Source of the DNA: Mucilaginibacter auburnensis
Lineage (GTDB): Bacteria > Bacteroidota > Bacteroidia > Sphingobacteriales > Sphingobacteriaceae
DNA: 64,000 nt
NCBI RefSeq assembly: GCF_002797815.1
Contig: NZ_PGFJ01000001.1
Location: forward strand, 2,046,001 to 2,110,000
Direction: 5' to 3'
How positions within the stretch are numbered: the stretch's first letter is position 1; each line of letters starts with the position of its first letter. The notes below the pieces were generated by a model. That model searched no databases, was not told where the DNA came from, and saw only the letters and a program-made list of their open reading frames with translations. A program made the position numbers and the translations under genes. Of this stretch, positions 19,501 through 27,762 are shown in pieces.

Positions 19501-21042
19501 GGTTTAATCTCTCCTCCGCCTCACCACGATATTTATTCTATTGAGGATTTGGCTCAGCTGATATTCGACCTTAAAAATGCTAACCGCCAGGCACGTATTA
19601 ACGTTAAGCTGGTATCAAAAGCAGGTGTAGGTACTATTGCCGCCGGAGTGGCAAAAGCACACGCTGATGTTATTTTGATTGCAGGTTATGATGGTGGTAC
19701 AGGTGCGTCGCCAATAAGCTCTATTAAGCATGCAGGTTTACCCTGGGAACTTGGTTTGGCCGAGGCTCACCAAACATTGGTACGTAACAAACTGCGCAGC
19801 CGCGTGGTGTTGCAGGCAGACGGTCAGTTAAAAACCGGTCGCGATTTAGCAATAGCATGTTTAATGGGTGCCGAAGAGTGGGGTGTAGCAACTGCTGCCT
19901 TAGTGGCTGGTGGTTGTATCATGATGCGTAAATGCCATTTAAATACCTGCCCTGTGGGTGTGGCTACTCAAGACCCTGAATTGCGTAAACTGTTTTCAGG
20001 TAAGCCTGAGCACGTTGTTAACCTGTTCAAATTCATGGCAGAGGAAATGCGCGAGATCATGGCGGAGTTAGGTTTCCGTACCATTAATGAAATGGTTGGC
20101 CGCGTACAATTCCTGAAAGTAAAAGATGGCATCAAGAGCTGGAAAGCTAACAGGGTAGACCTGTCGGGTATATTACATCCGGTTACTTATGATAAAAACT
20201 CAACCTTATACAACAGCGAACAGCAAGATCATGGCATGGCCAATATCATTGACTGGAAACTGTGGGAAGATGCTAAACCTGCTTTGGCAGACAAAACTCC
20301 TGTATTTGGTACTTATGACGTGGTTAATACCGACCGTACTATTGGTGCGTTGTTATCTAACGAGATATCCAAACTTTATGGTGCTGCAGGTTTACCTGAC
20401 AACACTATCAACTACAAGTTTAAAGGTTCTGCCGGTCAAAGTTTTGGCGCTTTCTCAACCAAAGGTGTATCTTTTGAATTAGAAGGCGAAGCAAATGACT
20501 ATGTAGGCAAAGGCTTATCGGGTGCGCAATTAGCGGTTTACCCTCACGCTGAATCAACATTTGTTCCTGAAGATAATATCATTATTGGTAACGTTGCCCT
20601 TTACGGTGCAACATCAGGCGAGTTGTATGTAAGAGGTATGGCCGGCGAGCGTTTCGCGGTACGAAACTCAGGTGCTACAACAGTAGTTGAGGGGGTTGGT
20701 GATCATGGTTGCGAGTACATGACCGGTGGATATGCGCTTATATTAGGTAAAACAGGCCGCAACTTTGCAGCGGGTATGAGCGGTGGTATAGCATGGGTGT
20801 ATGATGTTGACGGTACGTTTGCCGAAAACTGCAATACGGAGATGGTTGACCTTGATCCGCTTACTACTAAAGATGATGAGCAAATAGGAGCTTTACTCCG
20901 TAAGCACGTTAGCTTAACAGGTAGTAAACTTGCACAGGATATCCTTAAAAACTGGAGCAGCGCTTCGGGTAAATTTGTTAAGGTGTTCCCGAGAGAGTAC
21001 AAAAAAGTTATTGAAAAATTAGAATTACAATCAGCCAATTAA
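16525..21042 (+). CDS. gltB: Glutamate synthase, large subunit
   Basis: With GltD it makes two glutamates from glutamine and 2-oxoglutarate. The 1505-residue chain begins at the ATG at 16525; an upstream in-frame ATG at 16456 adds an unlikely hydrophobic tail. Cys20 in HDSCGTGF is the amidotransferase nucleophile exposed by removing a propeptide. The order is glutaminase domain (20-430), central domain, FMN/2-oxoglutarate synthase barrel (about 800-1200), then the GXGXG beta-helix. The 3Fe-4S ligands appear as CIMMRKCHLNTCP near residue 1130. Five bases separate it from gltD. Confidence 0.98.
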   Translation: MNQTDCDQGLYRPEFEHDSCGTGFITNIDGHKNNQIIDDALTMLENMEHRGACGCDPDSGDGAGILLQIPHEFFMEECSDLEISLPQPGEYGVGMLFLPKDPALKKACRTVIDNAIEKLGLHKLGFRKPPVDSSVIGETARSAEPDVEQIFVARPASITNVEDFERKLYVLRRYINKTVTETLPGARNSFYFPSFSCKVIVYKGQLTTYQVRQYYTDLRDKRVASGLAVVHSRFSTNTFPSWKLAQPFRLIAHNGEINTLTGNLNWFYSGLKNLASSYFTAEEMEMLLPVIDNNQSDSACLDNIIEILQHTGRSLPHVMMMLIPEAWDGNEQMDPIKKAFYEFHATLMEPWDGPAAISFTDGKLVGAVLDRNGLRPLRYSITSDGRVIAASETGAIKIDPKTIVKNGRLQPGKMLLIDTEQGVIITDEEIKQQVASRQPYDRWLENYKIKLEHLSEPRLAFANLSPDSIFRYQQVFGYSREDIETIIKPMALDGKEPIGSMGTDVPLAILSDKPQHLSSYFKQFFAQVTNPPIDPIRERLVMSLATFIGNNGNLLDEDKMHCHCVTLKHPVLKNHQLEKLRSIDTGLFHAKTLQTYFNADGNPGSLQKGIERVCRYAEDAVADGFEVLILSDRALDSEHAPIPSLLAVSAVHHHLIKKGLRGSVGIVAEAGDVWEVHHFACLLAFGATAINPYMAQATIENLKDSGALDTKLDKKYLLKNYVKSVNDGLLKIFSKMGISTLQSYHGSQVFEILGLNKDVVNKYFCGAVTRIGGLGLDEIAREALCKHKIGFGPQAENRLLPEGGIYQWKRRGEEHLFNPTTVHLIQHATRSGSYDVYKNYAKAVNEQTEKHYTIRGLLDFVHHRESISIDEVEPAESIMKRFATGAMSFGSISHEAHSTLAIAMNRIGGKSNTGEGGEDEIRYKPLENGDSMRSAIKQVASGRFGVTSNYLTNADELQIKMAQGAKPGEGGQLPGDKVDSWIAKTRHSTPGVGLISPPPHHDIYSIEDLAQLIFDLKNANRQARINVKLVSKAGVGTIAAGVAKAHADVILIAGYDGGTGASPISSIKHAGLPWELGLAEAHQTLVRNKLRSRVVLQADGQLKTGRDLAIACLMGAEEWGVATAALVAGGCIMMRKCHLNTCPVGVATQDPELRKLFSGKPEHVVNLFKFMAEEMREIMAELGFRTINEMVGRVQFLKVKDGIKSWKANRVDLSGILHPVTYDKNSTLYNSEQQDHGMANIIDWKLWEDAKPALADKTPVFGTYDVVNTDRTIGALLSNEISKLYGAAGLPDNTINYKFKGSAGQSFGAFSTKGVSFELEGEANDYVGKGLSGAQLAVYPHAESTFVPEDNIIIGNVALYGATSGELYVRGMAGERFAVRNSGATTVVEGVGDHGCEYMTGGYALILGKTGRNFAAGMSGGIAWVYDVDGTFAENCNTEMVDLDPLTTKDDEQIGALLRKHVSLTGSKLAQDILKNWSSASGKFVKVFPREYKKVIEKLELQSAN

Positions 21043-21047
21043 GATAG

Positions 21048-22532
21048 ATGGGAAAAGTAACAGGTTTTCAGGAATACGATAGGAAACTTCCTGCTAAATT
21101 ACCTCCTGCAGAACGTATTAAAAATTATAACGAGTTTGAAAGTTTATACTCTGACGAAGAGTTGAACAAACAATCAGCCCGTTGCATGAACTGTGGTATT
21201 CCGTTTTGTCATAACGGATGCCCCCTGGGTAACATTATTCCGGAGTTTAATGACGCGGTTTATAAACAGGATTGGGAGGGGGCTTACCAAATATTGTCTT
21301 CAACCAATAACTTCCCTGAGTTTACCGGTCGTATTTGCCCTGCACCATGCGAATCTGCGTGTGTGTTAGGCATTAACAAGCCGGCTGTAGCTATTGAAGA
21401 AATTGAGAAACACATTATTGAAATAGCTTACCAGAAAGGTTTGGTTAAACCAACCGCGCCTTTAGTTAAAACAGGAAAAAAAGTATCGGTAGTAGGTTCA
21501 GGGCCTGCTGGGTTAGCTGCGGCAGCTCAGTTGGCAAAAGCTGGTCACGAAGTTACAGTGTATGAGCGCGACGATAAAGTTGGTGGCTTGTTACGCTACG
21601 GTATCCCTGATTTTAAATTAGAGAAAAACGTTATCGACCGTCGCATTGAAGTGATGGAAAAAGATGGCGTTGTATTTAAAACAGGTGTAGAAGTAGGTAA
21701 AGACATTTCAACTGATGACCTGATCCGCAATGCAGATGCAGTGGTTTTAGCAGGTGGTTCAACTATCCCGCGTAACCTGCCAATTCCTGGTCGCGAACTT
21801 AAAGGTGTTCACTTCGCTATGGATTTCCTTAAGCAACAAAACAAACGTGTTGGCAGCTCACCAATTACAGCCGAAGATATTTTGGCTACTGGTAAAGATG
21901 TGGTAGTTATTGGTGGTGGCGATACAGGGTCGGACTGTGTTGGTACTTCAAACCGCCAGGGTGCAAAATCAGTTAAGCAGTTTGAGGTAATGATGCAGCC
22001 ACCGGCTCAGCGTACCGAAAATATGCCTTGGCCAACTTATCCAATGGTGTTGAAAACCACAACTTCGCACGAAGAAGGTGTTGAGCGTTTCTGGGGTATT
22101 AATACCAAAGAGTTTTTAGGAGACGAGAATGGCGAACTGCGTGCTTTAAAAGTTGCTGATGTTAGCTGGGAAGTTGATTTCTTAGGTCGCCCGGTTAAAT
22201 TTACCGAGGTAGAAGGATCAGAGCGCGAAATACCTTGTCAGCGTGTATTCCTGGCAATGGGCTTTTTGCATCCGCAACATACCGGTATGATAGAAAGCTT
22301 AGGTGTTGAGTTAGATGCACGTAAGAACGTAAATGCTAAAGAGGGAGTTTACAGAACTAACGTAAGCAAAGTATTCTCAGCAGGCGATATGCGCCGCGGA
22401 CAATCATTGGTTGTTTGGGCAATATCAGAAGGCCGCGAGTGCGCGCGTAAAGTTGATGAGTTTTTAATGGGCCATTCAGTACTGGAAAGCAAAGATTCTG
22501 TTAACCAGTTCGATCAGGTTTTTAGCTCGTAA
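21048..22532 (+). CDS. gltD: Glutamate synthase, small subunit
   Basis: The 494-residue subunit that oxidises NAD(P)H and feeds electrons to GltB. The N-terminus has two cysteine groups for 4Fe-4S clusters (C46, C49, C54 and C58 in [14 protein letters not shown], and CPAPCESAC near 96-104). An FAD-binding fingerprint follows ([12 protein letters not shown], about 149) and then the nucleotide-binding [13 protein letters not shown] (about 285). The closing [17 protein letters not shown] is the conserved FAD-side motif. It is in the gltB operon and is followed by a strong terminator. Confidence 0.98.
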   Translation: MGKVTGFQEYDRKLPAKLPPAERIKNYNEFESLYSDEELNKQSARCMNCGIPFCHNGCPLGNIIPEFNDAVYKQDWEGAYQILSSTNNFPEFTGRICPAPCESACVLGINKPAVAIEEIEKHIIEIAYQKGLVKPTAPLVKTGKKVSVVGSGPAGLAAAAQLAKAGHEVTVYERDDKVGGLLRYGIPDFKLEKNVIDRRIEVMEKDGVVFKTGVEVGKDISTDDLIRNADAVVLAGGSTIPRNLPIPGRELKGVHFAMDFLKQQNKRVGSSPITAEDILATGKDVVVIGGGDTGSDCVGTSNRQGAKSVKQFEVMMQPPAQRTENMPWPTYPMVLKTTTSHEEGVERFWGINTKEFLGDENGELRALKVADVSWEVDFLGRPVKFTEVEGSEREIPCQRVFLAMGFLHPQHTGMIESLGVELDARKNVNAKEGVYRTNVSKVFSAGDMRRGQSLVVWAISEGRECARKVDEFLMGHSVLESKDSVNQFDQVFSS

Positions 22533-22571
22533 AATATGATTCCCTGAAACCCTAAGGGTAGTATAATAGTG

Positions 22572-22606
22572 ATCCTCTTTCGTGAAAGCGAAAGAGGATT
22601 TTTTAT
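22572..22606 (+). terminator. Rho-independent terminator of gltBD
   Basis: A perfect 11-bp stem, ATCCTCTTTCG (22572-22582) with CGAAAGAGGAT (22589-22599), closes a 6-base loop and is followed by a T-rich run. It lies 40 bases after the gltD stop. Confidence 0.9.
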
Positions 22607-22756
22607 TTAAGGTAACGCTATTACGAGGTACAAAGATTACAGATGTCAGCTTTTACTTCTCCAACGTTTCCCGCTTCGCCCAACACTCATCCAATGGCGC
22701 GCCTGTTGATTTTTAGCCACGATGGCTCTTGTCTCCGTCCAAATATATTGGCGCAC

Positions 22757-23161
22757 TTATCTCCATACCCCCAAAATAAATCCCATCAGCGTAAGTGCTA
22801 TAATAATGTAACATCCATTTATAAAAATGTGTTTCCAGCTACGCAATTCAAATAAACTATGTATGGCAATTGCGGAGAAACCCCATATGCCGGCCAAAAA
22901 ACCTGCTACAGCTCCCCATGAGGCATTAGTTTTAGTATCAGCCAGAAAACAGGCCAGGTTAATTGCCATTAGTAATGAAAACAGGGCGGTAAATCCAAAT
23001 ATCTTACCCTGACTTGATGCTTTTAACTGGTCTTCGGTGAGCTTGCTTTCTTTCATCCAGGTGTTGCCAAATACCTTTGGGTTGTACCAAATACCGCCAA
23101 CCATAAATGACGATAAAGCCGCAATCAATACGGCAGGCCAGTTAATTAGTGAGGGATTCAT
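22757..23161 (-). CDS. DUF1761 family membrane protein
   Basis: A 134-residue protein with four predicted transmembrane helices. The start MNPSLINWPAVLIAALSSFM and the following GGIWYNPKVFGNTWMKE are the DUF1761 signature, with the conserved WYNP before a long loop. The ATG at 23161 is used; the longer open frame back to 23317 runs through a terminator hairpin and is not coding. The family function is unknown. No promoter match is evident, and the strong manC terminator lies upstream on the same strand. Confidence 0.85.
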   Translation of the reverse strand: MNPSLINWPAVLIAALSSFMVGGIWYNPKVFGNTWMKESKLTEDQLKASSQGKIFGFTALFSLLMAINLACFLADTKTNASWGAVAGFLAGIWGFSAIAIHSLFELRSWKHIFINGCYIIIALTLMGFILGVWR

Positions 23162-23262
23162 AATTGTTAAAAGGTCAGTTTTTTTACCCCAAAAAACGGG
23201 GGAGTTTGGTTTATTGACTAAAGATAAATAAAAATATCTATCATAATCAATTGATATAAAGT

Positions 23263-23291
23263 AAAAAAGGCTTGCCAAAACTTGACAAGCC
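23263..23291 (-). terminator. Rho-independent terminator of manC
   Basis: On the minus strand GGCTTG (23291-23286) pairs with CAAGCC (23274-23269), with inner CAA/TTG pairing, and is followed by six T residues (A at 23263-23268 on the plus strand). It lies 55 bases after the manC stop. Confidence 0.85.
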
Positions 23292-23345
23292 CTTCCATAA
23301 GTTGACGTAGCTAACATCTATTCGTCAATCAAATAAGCTCTAAAC

Positions 23346-24431
23346 TTAAATATATTTCGTTCCAAATTGCTGCTTCACATCGGCAACAACTTTTTTCACA
23401 TTTTGCTCCTGATCGCGCGGGCAAATTAGCAGTGTATTGTTTGATTCTACCACAATAAAATCATGCAGGCCCTGTAAAATAACCAGCTTATCTTCAGGCA
23501 CGTTTACCATACAATTTGATGAATCGTACATGATGACTTTCTCTGAAGGTATCACGGCGTTACCTACGTAGTCCTTATCAGACAATTCATAAATAGAAGC
23601 CCAGGTACCTAAGTCAGACCATCCAAATTCTGATGGTAAAACGTATACATTGTTGGCTTTCTCCATAATACCGTAGTCTATAGAGATATTAGTACACTGC
23701 ATGTAAGCCTGGTTAACATGATTACGTTCGTTATCAGTATTATAAAACGGACGCGCATCAGCAAAAATATCATTCATATCCGGTAGGTATTGTCCGAATG
23801 CGTTAACAATGGCATTTGCAGACCAAACAAAAATACCTGCGTTCCATAAAAAGTCGCCGCTTTGAATAAAGGTTTTAGCAATATCCAATGTAGGTTTCTC
23901 TGTAAAAGTTTTTACCTTATGGAAATCTTCACTCAGAATATTATCAGTAAACTGAATGTAACCATAACCCGTGTCAGGGCGAGATGGTTTGATACCTAAA
24001 GTAATAAGGCAATCATTTTCAGACGCAACTTTTAATGATTTTTCAATAGTATTGACAAAACCGGGTTCGTCTAAAATCAAATGGTCTGACGGTGCAACAA
24101 CTATTACCGCATCTGGGTTAATGCTTTCTATTTTGAAACAACCATAAGCAACACACGGCGCGGTATTACGCATAACCGGTTCGGTAAGTATTTGGTTGTC
24201 GGCCATATCAGGCAGCTGCTCTTTTACTAGCGAAGTATAATTTTCGTTGGTAACTACAAAAATATTCTCTTTAGGGCACACCTTTAAAAACCTGTCGTAG
24301 GTATTTTGAATAAGGGTTTTGCCTGTTCCTAGTATGTCAATAAATTGTTTTGGATGCGACGTTCTGCTGATAGGCCAAAAGCGGCTTCCAATACCGCCAG
24401 CCATAATAATGGCGTAATAATTTTTGTTCAT
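23346..24431 (-). CDS. manC: Mannose-1-phosphate guanylyltransferase
   Basis: Makes GDP-mannose, the donor for fucose- and mannose-containing surface glycans. The 361-residue protein is the short form without the isomerase domain. The nucleotide-binding signature is GGIGSRFWPISRTSHPK (residues 12-28), followed by VVAPSDHLI with its catalytic aspartate region, FTEKP, and the WNAGIFVW motif. It is divergent from recQ and ends at a strong terminator. A near -7 box (CACATTTG on the minus strand, 24466-24473) lies 35 bases upstream of its ATG. Confidence 0.95.
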   Translation of the reverse strand: MNKNYYAIIMAGGIGSRFWPISRTSHPKQFIDILGTGKTLIQNTYDRFLKVCPKENIFVVTNENYTSLVKEQLPDMADNQILTEPVMRNTAPCVAYGCFKIESINPDAVIVVAPSDHLILDEPGFVNTIEKSLKVASENDCLITLGIKPSRPDTGYGYIQFTDNILSEDFHKVKTFTEKPTLDIAKTFIQSGDFLWNAGIFVWSANAIVNAFGQYLPDMNDIFADARPFYNTDNERNHVNQAYMQCTNISIDYGIMEKANNVYVLPSEFGWSDLGTWASIYELSDKDYVGNAVIPSEKVIMYDSSNCMVNVPEDKLVILQGLHDFIVVESNNTLLICPRDQEQNVKKVVADVKQQFGTKYI

Positions 24432-24766
24432 TTTTGTTGTGGAAATAGTTTAAGCATTGACGCTGCAAATGTGGAAAATAATATTTGAATTATTAATAAA
24501 ATCGGCGTTTAATTACCGCAATTAATAAGCAATAAATAAACAAATTGTTTTTGATTAAGACAACTGTTTTTAGGTCTTACAACGCAAAAAGGCATATTTT
24601 TTTGAATGAAATATTACGCGCCTGGTGGCTGTTCTTAATCTTTTTTAATAAACGGTTACTGCTGTGTCAAATAATCGTTTTTAGTGTAAAATATGTTGTA
24701 GATACTGTCGTTTAATGATAAATTTTTGTTACTTTAAACTTTTAAAATAACCACAGAAATACCATA
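24432..24766. other. Divergent manC/recQ promoter region
   Basis: A 335-base AT-rich gap with no gene-like frame. For recQ, TTG at 24696-24698 followed after 20 bases by TAAATTTT (24719-24726, one mismatch to TAnnTTTG) is a plausible promoter. For manC, CACATTTG on the minus strand (24466-24473, one mismatch) is the best candidate. No stable hairpin was noticed. Confidence 0.4.
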
Positions 24767-26962
24767 ATGATAGAGACCAAAAAGTCGCTTTTTGATAATC
24801 TTCAAAACTTTTTTGGGTTTGATAATTTCAAAGGGGAGCAAGAGGCCATCATTACCAATATATTAGCAGGTAATGACACTTTTGTTATCATGCCTACGGG
24901 CGGCGGCAAATCAATGTGTTATCAGTTACCGGCGTTGATGAGTGAGGGAACGGCCATAGTTATATCGCCACTGATCGCATTGATGAAAAACCAGGTTGAC
25001 CAGTTAAGAGCCTTCGGAGGGTCTGATAGCATCGCCCACTTTTTAAATTCATCCCTTACAAAGTCTGATATAGTTCGTGTTAAGGAAGATGTACTGAGCG
25101 GTAAAACCAAATTGCTTTATGTAGCACCCGAGTCCTTAACCAAGCAAGAAAATGTTGATTTCCTTCGTCTTAATCACGTGTCTTTCGTGGCTGTTGATGA
25201 GGCGCATTGTATCTCAGAATGGGGGCATGATTTCAGACCCGAGTACCGCAAAATACGACAGGTTATCAGCAATATTGGTGAAAGTATACCCATCATCGCT
25301 TTAACTGCCACAGCAACACCGAAAGTTCAGCAGGATATTCAGAAAAACCTGCACATGAACAATGCGACTGTGTTTAAATCATCATTTAATCGTTCTAACC
25401 TGTTTTATGAAGTACGTGCCAAGCGTAATGTTATAAAAGAAATTGTTAAGTACGTTAAACAAAACCCGGGCAAATCGGGCATTATATATTGCCTTAGCCG
25501 TAAAAAGGTTGAAGAAGTTGCCGAAGTACTTGCGCTTAACGGAATTAAGGCTTTGCCTTATCACGCAGGGTTAGATGCCAAAGTACGCGCAGATACGCAG
25601 GACAAATTCCTGATGGAAGATGTTGATGTTATTGTGGCAACTATAGCATTTGGTATGGGTATTGATAAACCGGATGTACGCTACGTTATACACCATGACG
25701 TGCCTAAGAGCATGGAAGGTTATTACCAGGAAACCGGCCGCGCCGGTCGTGATGGGGGCGAAGGTGTTTGTGTATCTTTTTATTCGCAAAAAGATATTGA
25801 TAAACTGCAAAAGTTTATGAAAGATAAGCCGGTTTCAGAACGTGAAATTGGTACGCAGATATTAAAAGAGGTTATTGATTACGCAGAATCATCAGTTTGC
25901 CGCCGTAAACAGTTGCTGCATTACTTCGGCGAAAACTTTAATGAGGCAGGTTGCAATAACATGTGCGATAACTGCTGCGCGCCAAAACAGCATTTTGACG
26001 GCGAGGAGCAATTGCATAAAGCGTTGAGCTTGATCAAACAAACCGGAGAAAAATTTGACGATCATCACATCATTAATATTTTGATGGGTGTTGATGGGCC
26101 GCAGATACATAATTACGAGCATCATTTGCTTGATTTATTCGGTACAGGTAAGGCTGACGGCGAGTTACTTTGGATCTCATTGTTACGCCAGGCACTGTTA
26201 AACAATTATGTATCAAAAGATATTGACCAGTACGGCTTATTAAGGCTCACCAAACTGGGGCATTCGTTTTTAGAAAATCCGCACAGTATACGCTTTATTA
26301 TGAACCGCGTTATTGAAGCGGCTGATGATGATGATACGGAAGATGGCCCTAAGCAAGCCGGTGGTGCATTAGACGCACAGTTGCTGCAAATGTTGAAGGA
26401 CCTGCGTAAAAAGATGGCTAAGCAGAAAAATCTGCCTCCGTTTGTGCTTTTTCAGGATCCATCCTTAGAGGAGATGTGTACACATTACCCTGTCAGCCAG
26501 GAAGAGTTGCGACAGATATCAGGTGTAGGAGCGGGGAAAGCCATGAAGTTTGGCGCACCGTTCATTGACCTGATCAAAAAATACGTTGAAGATAACGACA
26601 TTGACCGTCCGGTTGATATGGTGATAAAAAGTGCTGCTAATAAATCGGCGCTTAAAGTCTTTATCATTCAAAATATTGACCGTCACCTTGACCTTACAGA
26701 TATAGCCGCTTCAAAAGGCCTTACTTACGAGGAGGTTTTAAAGGAGGTAGAAACCATTGTAAACTCGGGTACCAAACTTAATCTTAATTACTACATAGAT
26801 GAAGTAATAGACGAGGATAAGCAGGATGAAGTATTTGAGTACTTCCGCAAAGCCGAGGTTGACTCAATAGATGATGCCCTGGTTGAATTAGGTCCTGAAG
26901 ATTATACCCGCGAGGAAGTGCAGTTAATGCGAATTAAGTTTATGTCTGAGTTGGGTAATTAA
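24767..26962 (+). CDS. recQ: ATP-dependent DNA helicase RecQ
   Basis: A 3'-5' helicase that unwinds recombination intermediates and stalled forks. The 731-residue protein has Walker A TGGGKS (residues 44-49), the DEAH box (144-147) with the RecQ-specific aromatic loop following, helicase motif VI (QETGRAGRDG), zinc ligands (CRRKQLL near 377 and CNNMCDNC near 396), a winged helix and an HRDC domain (about 530-605). It is longer than E. coli RecQ by about 120 residues. The extra C-terminus is acidic and ends in a helical HTH_40-like part (LTDIAASKGLTYEEVLKEVE), as in Bacteroidota RecQ. Ends at a strong hairpin. Confidence 0.97.
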   Translation: MIETKKSLFDNLQNFFGFDNFKGEQEAIITNILAGNDTFVIMPTGGGKSMCYQLPALMSEGTAIVISPLIALMKNQVDQLRAFGGSDSIAHFLNSSLTKSDIVRVKEDVLSGKTKLLYVAPESLTKQENVDFLRLNHVSFVAVDEAHCISEWGHDFRPEYRKIRQVISNIGESIPIIALTATATPKVQQDIQKNLHMNNATVFKSSFNRSNLFYEVRAKRNVIKEIVKYVKQNPGKSGIIYCLSRKKVEEVAEVLALNGIKALPYHAGLDAKVRADTQDKFLMEDVDVIVATIAFGMGIDKPDVRYVIHHDVPKSMEGYYQETGRAGRDGGEGVCVSFYSQKDIDKLQKFMKDKPVSEREIGTQILKEVIDYAESSVCRRKQLLHYFGENFNEAGCNNMCDNCCAPKQHFDGEEQLHKALSLIKQTGEKFDDHHIINILMGVDGPQIHNYEHHLLDLFGTGKADGELLWISLLRQALLNNYVSKDIDQYGLLRLTKLGHSFLENPHSIRFIMNRVIEAADDDDTEDGPKQAGGALDAQLLQMLKDLRKKMAKQKNLPPFVLFQDPSLEEMCTHYPVSQEELRQISGVGAGKAMKFGAPFIDLIKKYVEDNDIDRPVDMVIKSAANKSALKVFIIQNIDRHLDLTDIAASKGLTYEEVLKEVETIVNSGTKLNLNYYIDEVIDEDKQDEVFEYFRKAEVDSIDDALVELGPEDYTREEVQLMRIKFMSELGN

Positions 26963-27010
26963 CGCCTTGATTTTAGGATTCAAGGATTACCTCGACGTTA
27001 CGATGTCAAT

Positions 27011-27052
27011 AAATCAAAAGCCCGATGAGTTCGTTCATCGGGCTTTTGATTT
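27011..27052. terminator. Bidirectional terminator between recQ and yajQ
   Basis: A perfect 18-bp stem (27011-27028 with 27035-27052) around a 6-base loop, with core AAAGCCCGATGA. Both outer ends are A/T rich, so it can stop transcription from either side of this convergent pair. Confidence 0.9.
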
Positions 27053-27105
27053 ATTGATTTTTTTATTCGTATAATCTTTCATCATAGAAATCGTAGTTCA
27101 GGCGA

Positions 27106-27597
27106 TCAATCGCGCATGTTAATATACTGTAAAGGCTGACCAAAATCTTCTTTGCGACATAGCTGTATTACGGCTTGCAGGTCATCTATCTTTTTACCTT
27201 GCACGCGCACCTGGTCATCCATTATAGACGCTTGTACTTTTAATCCACTGTCTTTAATTTTCTTAACTATCTTTTTGGCGGCTTCTTTATCAATACCTTG
27301 TTTGATTTGTATTTCCTTGCGTATCATGTTGCCAGAAGCATATTGCTCTTTACCAAAGTCCATGGCTTTAGGGTCAAGCTGCTGTTTTACCATACGGCTG
27401 ATGATAGCATCCTGAATAGCCTTCATCCGCATGTCGTTTTCTGTAACAACAGTAACAGTATTGGTTTTTTTATCAAGTTCAATAGTACTTTCAGATCCGT
27501 TAAAATCATAACGGTTCAGTATCTCTTTTTTGGCAGTGTTAATGGCGTTATCTAACGTTTGTCCATCAATTTTACTTACAATATCAAATGTTGGCAT
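27106..27597 (-). CDS. yajQ: YajQ family nucleotide-binding protein
   Basis: A 163-residue protein, exactly the usual family length when started at MPTFDIVSKIDG (27597); the longer frame to 27687 is not coding. Two ferredoxin-like halves are visible, with the conserved NRYDFNGSES and MDDQVRVQGKKIDDLQ. YajQ proteins bind nucleic acid and, in some species, cyclic-di-GMP; the effect here is unknown. An exact -7 box sits at 27617-27624. It is divergent from ppk1. Confidence 0.95.
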   Translation of the reverse strand: MPTFDIVSKIDGQTLDNAINTAKKEILNRYDFNGSESTIELDKKTNTVTVVTENDMRMKAIQDAIISRMVKQQLDPKAMDFGKEQYASGNMIRKEIQIKQGIDKEAAKKIVKKIKDSGLKVQASIMDDQVRVQGKKIDDLQAVIQLCRKEDFGQPLQYINMRD

Positions 27598-27616
27598 ATC
27601 AGCTTTATAAAGTTTG

Positions 27617-27624
27617 CAAATGTA
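27617..27624 (-). promoter_or_regulatory. -7 promoter box of yajQ
   Basis: The minus strand reads TACATTTG, an exact TAnnTTTG match, 20 bases before the yajQ ATG at 27597. It supports the shorter start. Confidence 0.55.
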
Positions 27625-27762
27625 ATGTATAAAACCCTTAAATTGTTTAAAAGTATTTGAGTGTATATTAAACAAAACAATCAACATACCAATCTCTTAA
27701 TATTAAGTTAACAAATAAATAAGCAGCTTTGCAATTAATGCCTGCGCGGCATACGGTACTTT

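Noticed and set aside
22827..23317. Longer DUF1761 frame reaching back to 23317 and plus-strand frames in the same area
   Set aside because: The extension runs through the manC terminator hairpin; the plus-strand frames are antisense to DUF1761.
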